Below, in pieces: positions 17,842-27,200 of a stretch of 42,699 nucleotides of DNA. The stretch lies in the NCBI GenBank assembly GCA_017934185.1, contig JAGBJY010000031.1, forward strand, positions 1-42,699, written 5' to 3'. A program made the translations under genes and the position numbers. Under the pieces are notes generated by a model, which saw only the letters and a list, made by a program, of their open reading frames with translations, ran no database searches and was not told the origin of the DNA. Source of the DNA: Bacteroidales bacterium (GTDB taxonomy: Bacteria > Bacteroidota > Bacteroidia > Bacteroidales > UBA932). Numbering within the stretch: position 1 is the first letter of the stretch; every line of letters starts with the position of its first letter.

Positions 17842-17865
17842 TTTCCACAAAAAACATTATCTTTG
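17842..17865 (+). promoter_or_regulatory. Putative promoter before the decayed lipoprotein and first NVEALA gene
   Basis: TATCTTTG at 17858-17865 fits the -7 consensus. Upstream, TTTCC, an A-run and then CATTATCTTTG closely match the sequence at 19484-19507 before the CxxC lipoprotein. The upstream TTTC is only about 12 nt from the -7 element, not the usual 19-21. Confidence 0.5.
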
Positions 17866-17886
17866 AAAAAATAACACTGATTGATT

Positions 17887-18030
17887 ATGAATAGGAAATT
17901 GATTTTCGGTATGATGCTAATGAACATATCAAGGGGAATATAAGTACATTTTTTTGAGGCATGTGCCTTTCATTGTTTGTGTTAGGAGCTTGTGATTGGA
18001 AAAGACACAGTATTAAACAAAGTAAACAAT
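17887..18030 (+). pseudogene. Decayed 5' end of a CxxC-lipoprotein gene
   Basis: Bases 17967-18021 align without gaps to 19595-19649, the signal-peptide end of the lipoprotein encoded at 19529. In that frame they read LSLFVLGACDWKRHSIKQ against LSMLVSGGCDLKKRNIKQ (10 of 18 identical, lipobox Cys kept). The upstream part carries TAATGAACAT, as at 19527, but hits a stop after seven codons (17919-17942). The remnant then runs straight into the NVEALA gene at 18031, so the body of the lipoprotein gene is gone. This fits duplication of a promoter-lipoprotein-NVEALA module followed by deletion. Confidence 0.65.
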
Positions 18031-18309
18031 ATGAGAAAAAAGTTTATCGTATTTGCCGCCATATTACTATTGGCTTTATCCGTTGTGGGAGTCAAACGTG
18101 TCATTGCACAAAAGAATGCTAATGAGTTGTTTGATGCTAATATTGAGGCATTGGCTGATGATGAGGCTGGTGCAATCATTATTTGTTCGAAAGGGTTCTG
18201 TGGGAGATGTTTCTATGTGAAGCATGCGTGGCCCTATTATCGTTGCCTCTGGTCCGGTGATCAAACCGATTATTGTGATTGTGATAAAGTTGGACAAATC
18301 CCGGTATGA
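18031..18309 (+). CDS. NVEALA-family secreted peptide 1
   Basis: 92 residues from ATG 18031 (the frame is open from 17992, but this start matches the sister gene at 20130 base for base, MRKKFIVF). The N-terminal hydrophobic segment covers about 4-20, a polar spacer follows, then the family motif DANIEALADDE (ALA at 40-42). The part after ALA has six Cys (52, 57, 60, 72, 82, 84). NVEALA proteins are small exported Bacteroidales peptides of unknown role. ALA fits a signal-peptidase-I site, though it is farther from the membrane segment than usual. The stop overlaps the next start by ATGA. The C-terminus differs from peptides 2 and 3. Confidence 0.8.
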   Translation: MRKKFIVFAAILLLALSVVGVKRVIAQKNANELFDANIEALADDEAGAIIICSKGFCGRCFYVKHAWPYYRCLWSGDQTDYCDCDKVGQIPV

Positions 18310-19427
18310 TGAAGCAATTGTTGTTGGTTCTCGCTTTTCTGTTTTGTTTATTCTCTTGCCAACGAAAAGAGAAGACAGATGTTCTCCGCGTAGAAATTCT
18401 GGATGATGCTCTCGACACGTATTCTTTCCATGATTTTTTTGAGAAGGTTGAGATAATTATCCTTGAAGATTCCTGTTTGACTGCCAACGGGCAATTTAGT
18501 GAACCACAGTACTTGTCTGTCTGGAATGGAGGTTTCATCATATTAGACGAGAGGGATGGAACGTCCTATTCTTTCGACCCTGAGGGACTGTACCTTGGCG
18601 AAATATCAAGACGAGGCCGGGCGGAAAACGAATATAGCCTGGCTTATGGAGTTGATGTTAATGAGTCAAGTGGAATAATGACTATTCTTGACCCAAGGTC
18701 CACTCTGTATAGATATGGAATAAATGGCGAGTTTGTAGGGAAAGAACATATCGAAGGCGTCGTTGCTGTCCATGGTTTTTGCGAACAGAAAGATGCTATT
18801 GTTCTTTTCTCGGCCTCGTCTAAAGAGAACCTAAGCAAATGGGAGAACGGGGAATTGTCAAACATAAAATACAAAGCACCTTTCGACCTTAAAAATCAAT
18901 TCAATGCGCCTTATCCATTTATTGAGCATGAGGGCAATATGTATTATTATGAGGGAGCAACCGGTAAGATTTTTGCTTTGAACCTTACGGACAACATGGC
19001 CAAAGCTGTTTATTCTTGGGACTTTGGCGAACACACTGCGAAGATATCCAAACTTAAAAAAAACCGAGAAGATTTTTTTGCTACGTTAAAGGGAGACTTT
19101 TATAACTGCATCTATCCATTTTTGAATCTTACGTGGACAGAATCCGTTATGGTTGCAAATGTCCTATATCACAACAGTGAGCATAGTTTATTTTATGATT
19201 TGTCAACAGGTAAGTCTTGTCTTGTGCATTATTTTACGGAGGGTGTCCGATTTAAATTTATGACAGGATACAATAATGCTTTGTATCTGCTTACAGACCC
19301 CGAATCTCTCGATGAATTTGTTTGTTCTGAAATTTTGGATGAAGAGAATAAAGCAAGACTGAAAAAAATATATGAACATCAAGCAAATCCGATAATTCTG
19401 AAATATAGCGGGCTTCGTTTACCTTGA
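18306..19427 (+). CDS. Six-bladed beta-propeller lipoprotein
   Basis: Lipobox LFSC in MMKQLLLVLAFLFCLFSC. The body shows repeated beta-propeller strands (LSVWNGGFIILDERDGTSYS; SFDPEGLYLGEISRRGRAENEY; IMTILDPRSTLYRYGING), typical of the 6-bladed beta-propeller lipoproteins that accompany NVEALA genes in Bacteroidales. GRAENEY stands where relatives have GxGPxEY. It is translationally coupled to NVEALA peptide 1. Probable role is binding or presenting a partner in the periplasm or on the outer membrane; no enzymatic residues are evident. AT-rich codon use sets it apart from the flanking housekeeping genes. Confidence 0.82.
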   Translation: MMKQLLLVLAFLFCLFSCQRKEKTDVLRVEILDDALDTYSFHDFFEKVEIIILEDSCLTANGQFSEPQYLSVWNGGFIILDERDGTSYSFDPEGLYLGEISRRGRAENEYSLAYGVDVNESSGIMTILDPRSTLYRYGINGEFVGKEHIEGVVAVHGFCEQKDAIVLFSASSKENLSKWENGELSNIKYKAPFDLKNQFNAPYPFIEHEGNMYYYEGATGKIFALNLTDNMAKAVYSWDFGEHTAKISKLKKNREDFFATLKGDFYNCIYPFLNLTWTESVMVANVLYHNSEHSLFYDLSTGKSCLVHYFTEGVRFKFMTGYNNALYLLTDPESLDEFVCSEILDEENKARLKKIYEHQANPIILKYSGLRLP

Positions 19428-19483
19428 GATTTCACCGGTGTAAATCATAAGAGAAGACGATAAAAATATTGAAAATAAGAGGC

Positions 19484-19507
19484 TTTCAAGAAAAAACCTT
19501 ATCTTTG
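19484..19507 (+). promoter_or_regulatory. Putative promoter of the CxxC lipoprotein and NVEALA 2-3
   Basis: TATCTTTG at 19500-19507 lies 21 nt before ATG 19529. The preceding CTTTCAAG, A-run and CCTTATCTTTG mirror the sequence at 17842-17865, including the short 12-nt gap after TTTC. Confidence 0.5.
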
Positions 19508-19528
19508 TCAGGAATACACTTACAGGTA

Positions 19529-20104
19529 ATGAACATGCCAATGTCAAGCGGAAAAAAATTATCACAAACATTCACATGCGCGGCGATTTTTATTCTTTCA
19601 ATGCTTGTGTCTGGCGGGTGTGACCTAAAAAAGCGCAATATTAAACAAGCATTACAAGCATTCGAGCAGACAATCATTGCGCTTCCTTCCGATATGGGTG
19701 TTATTCAAGATGGGAAGATGTCGGAGATGACAAATCCGACAGATATTCCCATCTTGATTCGGTATGTCGGTGCGGAGGAATGCTCCAATTGTCAAATAAC
19801 CCACCTGATGGAAGAGGATACTCTATTCAGAATGGCTGAAGAATCAGGTCTATTCCAGTACATGATTATTTTGTCTCCCCCTTTTGAAGATTTGATTCAG
19901 GTTAAAGAGAACTTGATGGAAGCGCGCTTCCATCATCCGGTATATCTGGATGTCAACGGAACGTTTGAGTTGCAGAATGTTATCCCCAAAGACCGGCGGA
20001 TGCATACGTTTCTTCTTGACACAATGCGTCGCCCGATATTCGTTGGTGATCCTCTCGCCAGCGAGTCTTTGATGAACGTTTTTTGTCAAGCACTTAAGCG
20101 ATAG
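19529..20104 (+). CDS. Thioredoxin-like lipoprotein with a CSNC motif
   Basis: The frame is open from 19469, but the -7 element at 19500-19507 makes ATG 19529 the first sensible start, giving lipobox VSGGC (Cys31) and 191 residues. ILIRYVGAEECSNCQITHL (Cys85, Cys88) resembles the strand-CxxC-helix of thioredoxin folds, with HPVYLDVNGTFELQN later in the place of the substrate strands. It may oxidise, reduce or isomerise disulfides; the neighbouring NVEALA peptides have four or six Cys and are natural candidates. The fold is inferred from the motif and general layout, not from a close match. A decayed copy of its 5' end lies at 17887-18030. Confidence 0.6.
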   Translation: MNMPMSSGKKLSQTFTCAAIFILSMLVSGGCDLKKRNIKQALQAFEQTIIALPSDMGVIQDGKMSEMTNPTDIPILIRYVGAEECSNCQITHLMEEDTLFRMAEESGLFQYMIILSPPFEDLIQVKENLMEARFHHPVYLDVNGTFELQNVIPKDRRMHTFLLDTMRRPIFVGDPLASESLMNVFCQALKR

Positions 20105-20129
20105 TTAAAAACACAACTTTTAGAATTAT

Positions 20130-20393
20130 ATGAGAAAAAAGTTTATCGTATTTATCGCGTTATCATTGCTATTGGCGTCGTCTGTATGGGTCACCAAGCA
20201 GGGTGATAAACCTCGCACCGGGGAAAAGTGGTTTAATACAAATATTGAAGCTTTGGCCGACACTGAATCGGGGAAATGGCAGGATTGTTATACGCGTTTT
20301 CGTTCTGACCCGGCTTATCAAGATATCTATTGTGGGACTTGCGCGATGCTCCCAGGCAGAGCGTCAGGGCGCAGCATCTGTAACAATAAATAG
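20130..20393 (+). CDS. NVEALA-family secreted peptide 2
   Basis: 87 residues: hydrophobic segment about 4-20, spacer KQGDKPRTGEKWFNT, motif NIEALAD (ALA at 41-43), then a 44-residue tail with four Cys (53, 68, 71, 84). The tail shares the pattern GKxxxC, SDPA, YCGTC, PGR, C and NK with peptide 3. The first 24 bases of the gene are identical to those of peptide 1. It lies 25 nt after the CxxC lipoprotein and 8 nt before peptide 3. Family membership is clear; function unknown. Confidence 0.85.
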   Translation: MRKKFIVFIALSLLLASSVWVTKQGDKPRTGEKWFNTNIEALADTESGKWQDCYTRFRSDPAYQDIYCGTCAMLPGRASGRSICNNK

Positions 20394-20401
20394 GTAGTGA
20401 A

Positions 20402-20665
20402 ATGAAAGTTAGACTTCTGGTTTTCATAGTTATTACGGCTATTAGTGCTATCCTTTTTTGGAGGTCAAAGTTCTCTAACGAATTGTCTGACGGTTTTCTT
20501 TCTGCTAATGTTGAAGCCTTGGCGGACGTGGAACATGGCAAATATGTCCGCTGTTGGGAGATTATTAATAGTGACCCTGCGGACACCGTATTATATTGTG
20601 GAACGTGTACTGAAATACCGGGACGTTTCGTTGGTGCGATGAGCAATTGCAAAAACAAAAAATAG
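20402..20665 (+). CDS. NVEALA-family secreted peptide 3
   Basis: 87 residues with hydrophobic segment about 4-20 and the exact motif NVEALAD at 36-42. The tail has Cys51, 66, 69 and 83 in the same spacing as peptide 2 (C-x14-C-x2-C, then C). Shared elements are NSDPAD, YCGTC and PGR. If cleaved after ALA the mature peptide has 46 residues and is basic at its end (NCKNKK). It lies 5 nt before the beta-propeller lipoprotein gene. Likely a paralogue of peptide 2. Confidence 0.87.
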   Translation: MKVRLLVFIVITAISAILFWRSKFSNELSDGFLSANVEALADVEHGKYVRCWEIINSDPADTVLYCGTCTEIPGRFVGAMSNCKNKK

Positions 20666-20670
20666 AATAG

Positions 20671-21738
20671 ATGTCCTTTAAGTCTATATTCGGCGGGTTT
20701 GCTGTTTTGATTTTACTTTCAGGTGCAAGTTGTGAACAGGTGTCCCGGTTCTCTTTTGAGAATTCAACTCTGATTAAGACGTTTCCTGTAGAGATAAAAG
20801 AGATTCCAGAGAGCGGCATTTCAGTGCTTGACATAGATGCGACCGGCGTGCTAGGGGTCAAAATACTGAATGATATATTACTGATAAGCAGTAGAGACAA
20901 GGAACAGTGCATATCGGCTTACTTATTCAGTGGCGAAAAGTATTTAAAGTCTTTTCTGGCAACGGGGAGGGGGCCGGGGGAGGTTCTCTATACTCCTTAT
21001 ATTTCCTGGCTTTCGTTTTACAGCCTTGGAGATACGACGCAATGTATGGGTTTTTACGACTTTAAAGGAGGCTATTTTGAGTGTAATATTCCAGCATCCC
21101 TTGCGGCCGGATCAATGATAGGGGAACAAAAGGTGGCATCGTTATCGGTATCATCCGGGGCACGATATTTTAGAATTAATGCAGACTCATTGCTTTGTCG
21201 TAAAAGTAATGATAAAGGAACGGGGTATGTTCGTTTTATCACTGATAAACGTGGAGAGCGAATGTCGCATCCTTCCATGGAAGACTTGAATCGTTTCTCA
21301 TCTTCTTTTCCCAATGATTTATCCACTCTGATAATGGTCAATGAAAAGGCTAACCGAATTGTGGAATTAGGATCGGGCCTTCCTGTAATTCACCTTTATT
21401 CAATACATGGAAGTTATGCAAAATCGTTGCACATAGGAGAATACGCAGAAATTTCTAATATAGAAAGTAACGATGGCACTATTCGAAAGCGGTACTACTA
21501 TGATGCAAAGCAGTTTGAGGAGGGTTTTGCCGGCTTGTTCTTAAACTGCACGAATGAACAAATCGACGAGAATGATTTTCCAAACCCAGAAGTGCATGTG
21601 TTTTCTTGGACGGGAGAACCGATAGCAAGGATACGGTTGCCGATAAGGGCTCTCAGTTTTGATATAGATTATAGTAACCGAATGCTTTATCTTGTTGATG
21701 AGGAAACAGAGCAGATTTTGTTATGTAAATGGGGCTGA
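20671..21738 (+). CDS. TolB-like beta-propeller lipoprotein (BF3164-like)
   Basis: Signal peptide with lipobox GASC (Cys21). Beta-propeller strands and the family sign SFLATGRGPGEV are present; later blades read ARYFRINADSLLCRKS and VHVFSWTGEPIARIRL. The closing strand MLYLVDEETEQILLCKW returns to blade one. Such propellers are regular neighbours of NVEALA genes. It starts 5 nt after NVEALA peptide 3 and ends 7 nt before the outer-membrane channel gene, joining the peptide part and the RND part into one transcript. Suggested role: docking factor for the peptides or the exporter (inference). Confidence 0.8.
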   Translation: MSFKSIFGGFAVLILLSGASCEQVSRFSFENSTLIKTFPVEIKEIPESGISVLDIDATGVLGVKILNDILLISSRDKEQCISAYLFSGEKYLKSFLATGRGPGEVLYTPYISWLSFYSLGDTTQCMGFYDFKGGYFECNIPASLAAGSMIGEQKVASLSVSSGARYFRINADSLLCRKSNDKGTGYVRFITDKRGERMSHPSMEDLNRFSSSFPNDLSTLIMVNEKANRIVELGSGLPVIHLYSIHGSYAKSLHIGEYAEISNIESNDGTIRKRYYYDAKQFEEGFAGLFLNCTNEQIDENDFPNPEVHVFSWTGEPIARIRLPIRALSFDIDYSNRMLYLVDEETEQILLCKWG

Positions 21739-21745
21739 ATATCGC

Positions 21746-23221
21746 ATGATCATACGCCATACAGTTATTTTAATCCTCGGAATCATGTTGACTGGCCGGA
21801 TTTCCGCCCAGGAGATGACCCTGAACCAGGCCGTGGCACAGGCGAGGGCCGGTTCCGTAGCGGCGCTTGAGGCTAGGCAGGCATTCATATCATCGTATTG
21901 GGCATGGCGGGCATACAGGGCCAGCCGTCTGCCTGCTTTATATCTGTATGGCAACCTTGGCAATTTCAACCGCTCCCTCACATTGCTGCAAAATCCTGAA
22001 GACGGGACCATGAAGTATGTGAGCACTAACAATCTCCAGAATGGAGTTGGCTTGCAGGCCCGCCAAAACATAGTTGCTACGGGCGGAACACTGGATATCT
22101 ATACGGACTTGAACCGGATAGACCAGTTCGGGGCCGTCAAGGGAATTACCTGGTACAGCCAGCCCATAACCCTGTCTTATCGTCAGCCGCTTTTCGCATA
22201 CAACCCGTTCAAATGGGATAAACTCATTGAACCTAAGGAATATGAAAAAGGGCGAAGGGCATATATTGATGCCATGGAACAGATAAGCGTTGATGCTGCC
22301 GCTGCTTTCTTTTCGCTTTTGACGGCTTTCGAGGACGAGAGGACAGCACGGGAGAATTATGAGAGTACCGGACGTATGTGCGAAATTGCCCGTGAGCGGC
22401 TGCGGTTAGGATCGGTTACGCGGGATGAATATCTTCAGATAGAACTTCGGGTGCTCAATGACAGCATTGCCATCAATGAGTGCGCTACCCGTGTGCGGGA
22501 GGCGCAGATGATGCTGAATTCCCTATTGGGTTACGATGAATCCCGCCAGATAATCCCCGTGTTGGAAGAAACGCTGCCGACATGTCAGGCCGACTTTGAA
22601 CAGGTGCTGGACAAGGCCTTGTCCAATTCCCGTTTCAAAATTGACAATGAAATTAACCTACTGAACGCCCGATCGGCCGTGGAGAAAGCTAAAGCGGAAG
22701 GGGGTATTTCTATGTCGTTGAATGCCCGTTTCGGTCTGTCCAAGTCCGGAATTACATTTCCCGAGGCCTATGCCAATCCGTTGGATCAGGAAGTGTTCGG
22801 TCTGAGTTTCTCCATTCCTATTTTTGACTGGGGACAGGCGCGTGGCCGGATAGAAAAAGCCCGAGCAGCCGAGGAAGTGGCCAAGGCTCAGGTGCGGCAG
22901 AGCGAGAACGATTTCCGCAGGCAAATTTTTTCAGTGGTGGGCCAGTTCAACAAGCAGAGCCAGCAATGCTCCGTTTCGCGTCGCGCGGCCATTATTGCCC
23001 GTGAGCGGCATGAGCTGGTCATGGACAAGTTTCGTGGCGGAACGGCATCGGTTCTGGAACTTAACACAGCACGTGCCGAAAGCGATGCTGCCCGGCGGCA
23101 GTATATCACCGACATCGGCAATTTCTGGAATTATTATTACACGCTCAGACAATGTGCTCTCTTTGACCTTATTTCGGGGGAGGACCTTGCTGTCAATGAA
23201 GAAGAATTGATTGGAAAATGA
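21746..23221 (+). CDS. TolC-family outer-membrane channel
   Basis: ATG 21746 gives a signal peptide ending RISAQ; upstream in-frame ATGs overlap the previous gene. The mature protein has two long helical repeats typical of outer-membrane efflux proteins (EMTLNQAVAQARAGS at the start; AFFSLLTAFEDERTARENYE; and in the second repeat VFGLSFSIPIFDWGQARGRI). It would form the trimeric exit duct for the two RND permeases encoded downstream. About 490 residues, a normal length. It overlaps the next start by ATGA. There is no dedicated regulator nearby. Confidence 0.92.
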   Translation: MIIRHTVILILGIMLTGRISAQEMTLNQAVAQARAGSVAALEARQAFISSYWAWRAYRASRLPALYLYGNLGNFNRSLTLLQNPEDGTMKYVSTNNLQNGVGLQARQNIVATGGTLDIYTDLNRIDQFGAVKGITWYSQPITLSYRQPLFAYNPFKWDKLIEPKEYEKGRRAYIDAMEQISVDAAAAFFSLLTAFEDERTARENYESTGRMCEIARERLRLGSVTRDEYLQIELRVLNDSIAINECATRVREAQMMLNSLLGYDESRQIIPVLEETLPTCQADFEQVLDKALSNSRFKIDNEINLLNARSAVEKAKAEGGISMSLNARFGLSKSGITFPEAYANPLDQEVFGLSFSIPIFDWGQARGRIEKARAAEEVAKAQVRQSENDFRRQIFSVVGQFNKQSQQCSVSRRAAIIARERHELVMDKFRGGTASVLELNTARAESDAARRQYITDIGNFWNYYYTLRQCALFDLISGEDLAVNEEELIGK

Positions 23222-24291
23222 CACTCAACCCATCCATATTCCTGGCTTCGTTGTTGCTTCTTTCGGCCTGTGCCGGTACCGGAAAGAAAACGGAAGAAAA
23301 CAATGCACGCCTTCAGCAGTTGCCAGAGGTTAACAAGGTGGAAGTGATAACACTGCAACGAGCCGATTTCTCCCGCCAGGTGTTGTCTAACGGTAAACTC
23401 TCTGCTGCAGCCAAGGCCTGTCTTGCGTTTCGTTCCGGCGGTACGCTACAGACGGTCAATGTCCGCAATGGGCAGCGCGTAAAGGCCGGAGATGTGCTGG
23501 CAAAGGTTTCCCGGGAGGACTTGGCATTGGCCGTAGAGTCGGCCCGCATTGCCCTGCAGAAGGCCGAAATGGACCTCTATGATTATCTGGTGGGGCAGGG
23601 ATATCCGGCCAGGGATACCTCTTCCATTCCGGGGGACCTCCTTGCCATGGCAAAGATGCGCAGCGGCTACAGTGTCGCACGAAATGCTCTTGCCCGTGCC
23701 GAGTTTGACTTGAACGGCACGGTTCTCAAGGCTCCTTTCAGCGGTCGGGTGGCCGATATTCGGCTGCGCCGCTACGACCTTGCGGGAAGCGATTCTTTCT
23801 GTACGCTGGTTGATGACAGCGCATTCGATGTGGATTTCAGTATCATGGAATCCGAGTACGGATTCGTCCGCGAGGGACTTTCCGTAAAGGTAACGCCCTT
23901 TGCCGGAGACGCACAGGTGTATATGGGGCAGATAACGGCAGTGAGCCCAACAGTGGACAGCTATGGCCAGATAATGGTTCGTGCCCGGATCAAGGGCTCG
24001 GCCGGGCTTATTGACGGGATGAATGTGCGCATTTGTGTGGAGCAAAAAATGCCCGGACAGCTTGTTGTTCCCCGCAGTGCCGTTGTCATTCGCGACAATC
24101 TGGACGTCCTGTTTACGTATTCTGATGACGGAAAAGCTCACTGGATCTATGTCAATATCCTTGCTTCCAATGGTGAAAGTCATGTGGTTGAGGCCAATAC
24201 AGACCGGGGTGCCCAGCTGTTGGAAGGTGACAGGGTAATCGTGAGCGGAAACTTGAATTTGGCTGACGGATCGTCCGTTACGCTTAAATAG
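23218..24291 (+). CDS. RND membrane-fusion protein (periplasmic adaptor), lipoprotein
   Basis: Lipobox LSAC (Cys18). The order of an RND adaptor is visible: split lipoyl domain (SGGTLQTVNVRNGQRVKAGD, VLAKV, then LKAPFSGRVADIRLRRYDLA), a helical hairpin at about 110-155, a beta-barrel (VDFSIMESEYGFVREGLSVKV is one strand set) and a membrane-proximal domain (LVVPRSAVVIRDN). It links the inner-membrane pumps to TolC. It is coupled to tolC by ATGA and lies 5 nt before the first permease. Only one adaptor serves two permeases here. Confidence 0.93.
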   Translation: MTLNPSIFLASLLLLSACAGTGKKTEENNARLQQLPEVNKVEVITLQRADFSRQVLSNGKLSAAAKACLAFRSGGTLQTVNVRNGQRVKAGDVLAKVSREDLALAVESARIALQKAEMDLYDYLVGQGYPARDTSSIPGDLLAMAKMRSGYSVARNALARAEFDLNGTVLKAPFSGRVADIRLRRYDLAGSDSFCTLVDDSAFDVDFSIMESEYGFVREGLSVKVTPFAGDAQVYMGQITAVSPTVDSYGQIMVRARIKGSAGLIDGMNVRICVEQKMPGQLVVPRSAVVIRDNLDVLFTYSDDGKAHWIYVNILASNGESHVVEANTDRGAQLLEGDRVIVSGNLNLADGSSVTLK

Positions 24292-24296
24292 TTACT

Positions 24297-27200
24297 ATGT
24301 TAAGAAGGCTTTTGGACAGACCGGTAGCTGTTACCATGGGCGTACTCGTGGTGCTCATCCTTGGCCTTGTATCCCTGCGCCAGCTCCCTGTTTCCTTGAT
24401 TCCTGAGGTGGATATTCCCTACATTACCGTGCAGGCCGCGGCGGTATCGTTGTCGGCCAGGGAAATCGAAGAAAGCGTGGTGAAGCCGCTTCGTGAGCAA
24501 CTAATACAGGTGAACGGGTTGGAAGACCTTGTGGCCGAATCCAAGGATGGTAGCGGAGTCATCCGGCTCAGTTTTCCGCACGGTGCCGACATGGACTTTG
24601 TCTTTATCGAGGTAAATGAAAAGATTGACCGGGCAATGGCGGCACTTCCCCGGATAGACCGTCCGCGGGTGTTCAGGGCGGGAGCGGGGGACCTGCCTAC
24701 CTTCTTCGTGGATGTGACACGCTCCGACGGCGGTGATTTCCTGCAGTTGAGCCGGTTTTGCCGCGAGGTCATTGCAAGACGAATCGAGCAGTTACCAGAG
24801 GTAGCCATGGCGGACATCAGCGGAACGGTGGAAGAACAGATTCTGGTACTTCCCCGTGAGGACAAACTCTTCCAGGCCGGGATGACTTTGCGGCAGTTTG
24901 AGGACGCTATCGCTTCGGCTAATATACGTATTGGGGCACTAACAATCCGCGACGGTGCCTATCGCTATCAGGTGAAGTTTGATGCCCGTATAGGCGGCCC
25001 GGAAGATATCGCTGCCATCTGGCTCAAATGTGGCGACCGGCTTTTGCAGGTGGGAGACCTGGCCGATGTCACCGTAACGGGCATCAAGCGCACGGGTGGA
25101 GTCCGCTCGAACGGAGAAGCGGCGGTGACGTTGGCGGTGATTAAACAGAGCGAGACCCGGATGTCGCGCCTCAAAGAGGCCATCGGAGACCTTCTGAACC
25201 AGTTCGAGCAGGATTACCCGCAGTTGTCTTTCAAGCTTACCCGCGATCAGACAGCGCTTCTGGCTTTTACCATCCGGAATCTGTTCTATAATATTATTCT
25301 GGGTATATTGCTGGCAGGTATCGTAATCTTTCTCTTCCTGAAAAATATCCGGAATTCGGCTCTGGTATTTCTGACCATGCCAACCGCCCTGGTATTTTCC
25401 ATGTTGCTGTTCCGTCTTGTCGGCCTGTCCTTGAACATCATCTCTCTCTCGGGTCTCTTGCTTGGCGTGGGGATGATGGCAGATAATTCCATTATCCTCA
25501 TAGACAATATCACGGCCAGATGGCAACGGAAAGAGAATCTTCGGGATGCCGTCCTTGAGGGAACATGGGAGGTGATGGGACCGATGCTCAGCTCCGTTCT
25601 CACAACCTGCGCCGTTTTTATGCCTCTTATTTTTGTGCGTGGAATGGCTGGAGCGCTTTTTTATGAAGAGGCCATGGCCATTACTCTTGTTCTGGGCAGT
25701 TCCTATTTGGTGACGGTAATCGTTATTCCGGTTTACTATTACTGGTGGTATAAATCCGAATCTGCCTTTCATGCCATGTCCTTCATGGGACGCTTTTCCT
25801 TGGAAGGTCCGCTATTGCGCTGGGATGAACGGCGGATAAACTGGTGGCTGGACCACGGCAATGTGGCATGGCTGCTGATTGGCGTTTCTGCTGTAGGGGC
25901 GATATCTTGTTTTGTTGGGATGGAAAGGCAACGTCTTCCCGACCTTCGTGCGACGGAAAGCATTCTGAAAGTAGATTGGAACGACCGTCTTTCCTTCGAG
26001 GAGAACGAACGGCGCACGGCTGTATTGGAGAATCTTCTGAAAGAGGATGCGTTACAATTTTCTTCCTTGGTTGGGGAGCAGCAGTTCGTGCTGCGGCACA
26101 GCGGAGAACAAGGGGGCTCGGAGACGCAGGTATATTTCCGCTGTCCGGACGGTAAGTCTTTGGAAGTAGTTCAATCTGGTCTCTCTGCTTATCTAAACGC
26201 ACATGCTCCGGATGCAATATGGCACTTTGAACCGGCTGGAAATATTTTTGATCAGGTCTTTGCCCGAACGGAGGCACCCATAGTGGCAAAACTCCGTCCC
26301 GTAAAGAATCCTGAGGTTCGTCTGGAAACCTTGCGTCCGATAGTGGCTTCCGTTCGGGAGCGTATTCCGCAGCTGTCTGTGCCGCCAGTTTCCGCCCGAA
26401 CGGATATCCTTTTTACGGCCGACCCCGAAAAGATGGCCCTCTACGACATTTCGTACAACGACCTGGTTCTGGCTCTCAGAACAGCCCTCAACGAGAACAG
26501 GATATTTGATGTCGTGCAAGGGACCCGGATTCTGCCCGTAGTGACGGGCGTTGGCCGGGAAGACCTGTCCCGTATCCTTTCGGAGACTTTTATTGAAAGT
26601 GACAAGCGCCAAATTCCCGTTTCTGTCCTCATGCGGCAAGATTTTACTGAAGACTTGAAAACCATTGTATCCGGGTCTGACGGAAATTACTATCCGCTCC
26701 CTCTTCAGGTGGACGGACGGAATGCCGTTCGTGTGATGAATGCTTTGCGGGAGGTCATACGCGAGGACGGTGCTTACGACGTGAGTTTCGATGGTTCGTG
26801 GTTTTCCAACCGGCAGATGGCCTGGGATTTGTTCATGGTGCTGCTGGTGGCCGTCGCCCTTCTCTATTTGATTTTGTCCGCACAGTTCGAGTCCCTTTTG
26901 CAGCCGGTAATCATCCTGTTGGAAATTGTCGTAGATATTTTTGGTGCACTGCTGGTACTGTGGGTGATGGATGTCAGTTTGAATCTGATGTCGCTCATCG
27001 GTCTTGTGGTGGTGACAGGAATTGTCATCAACGATTCCATTCTGAAAATTGACACCATCAATCGCTTGGAAAGCGGCGGCATGGAATTGCGCAGGGCGGT
27101 TCTGATGGCCTCCCGACGTCGGTTCAAGGCCATCGTTATGACTTCTCTCACCACAATTCTTGCGGTTGCGCCTTTCCTTTCTCGCGGCTCCATGGGGGCC

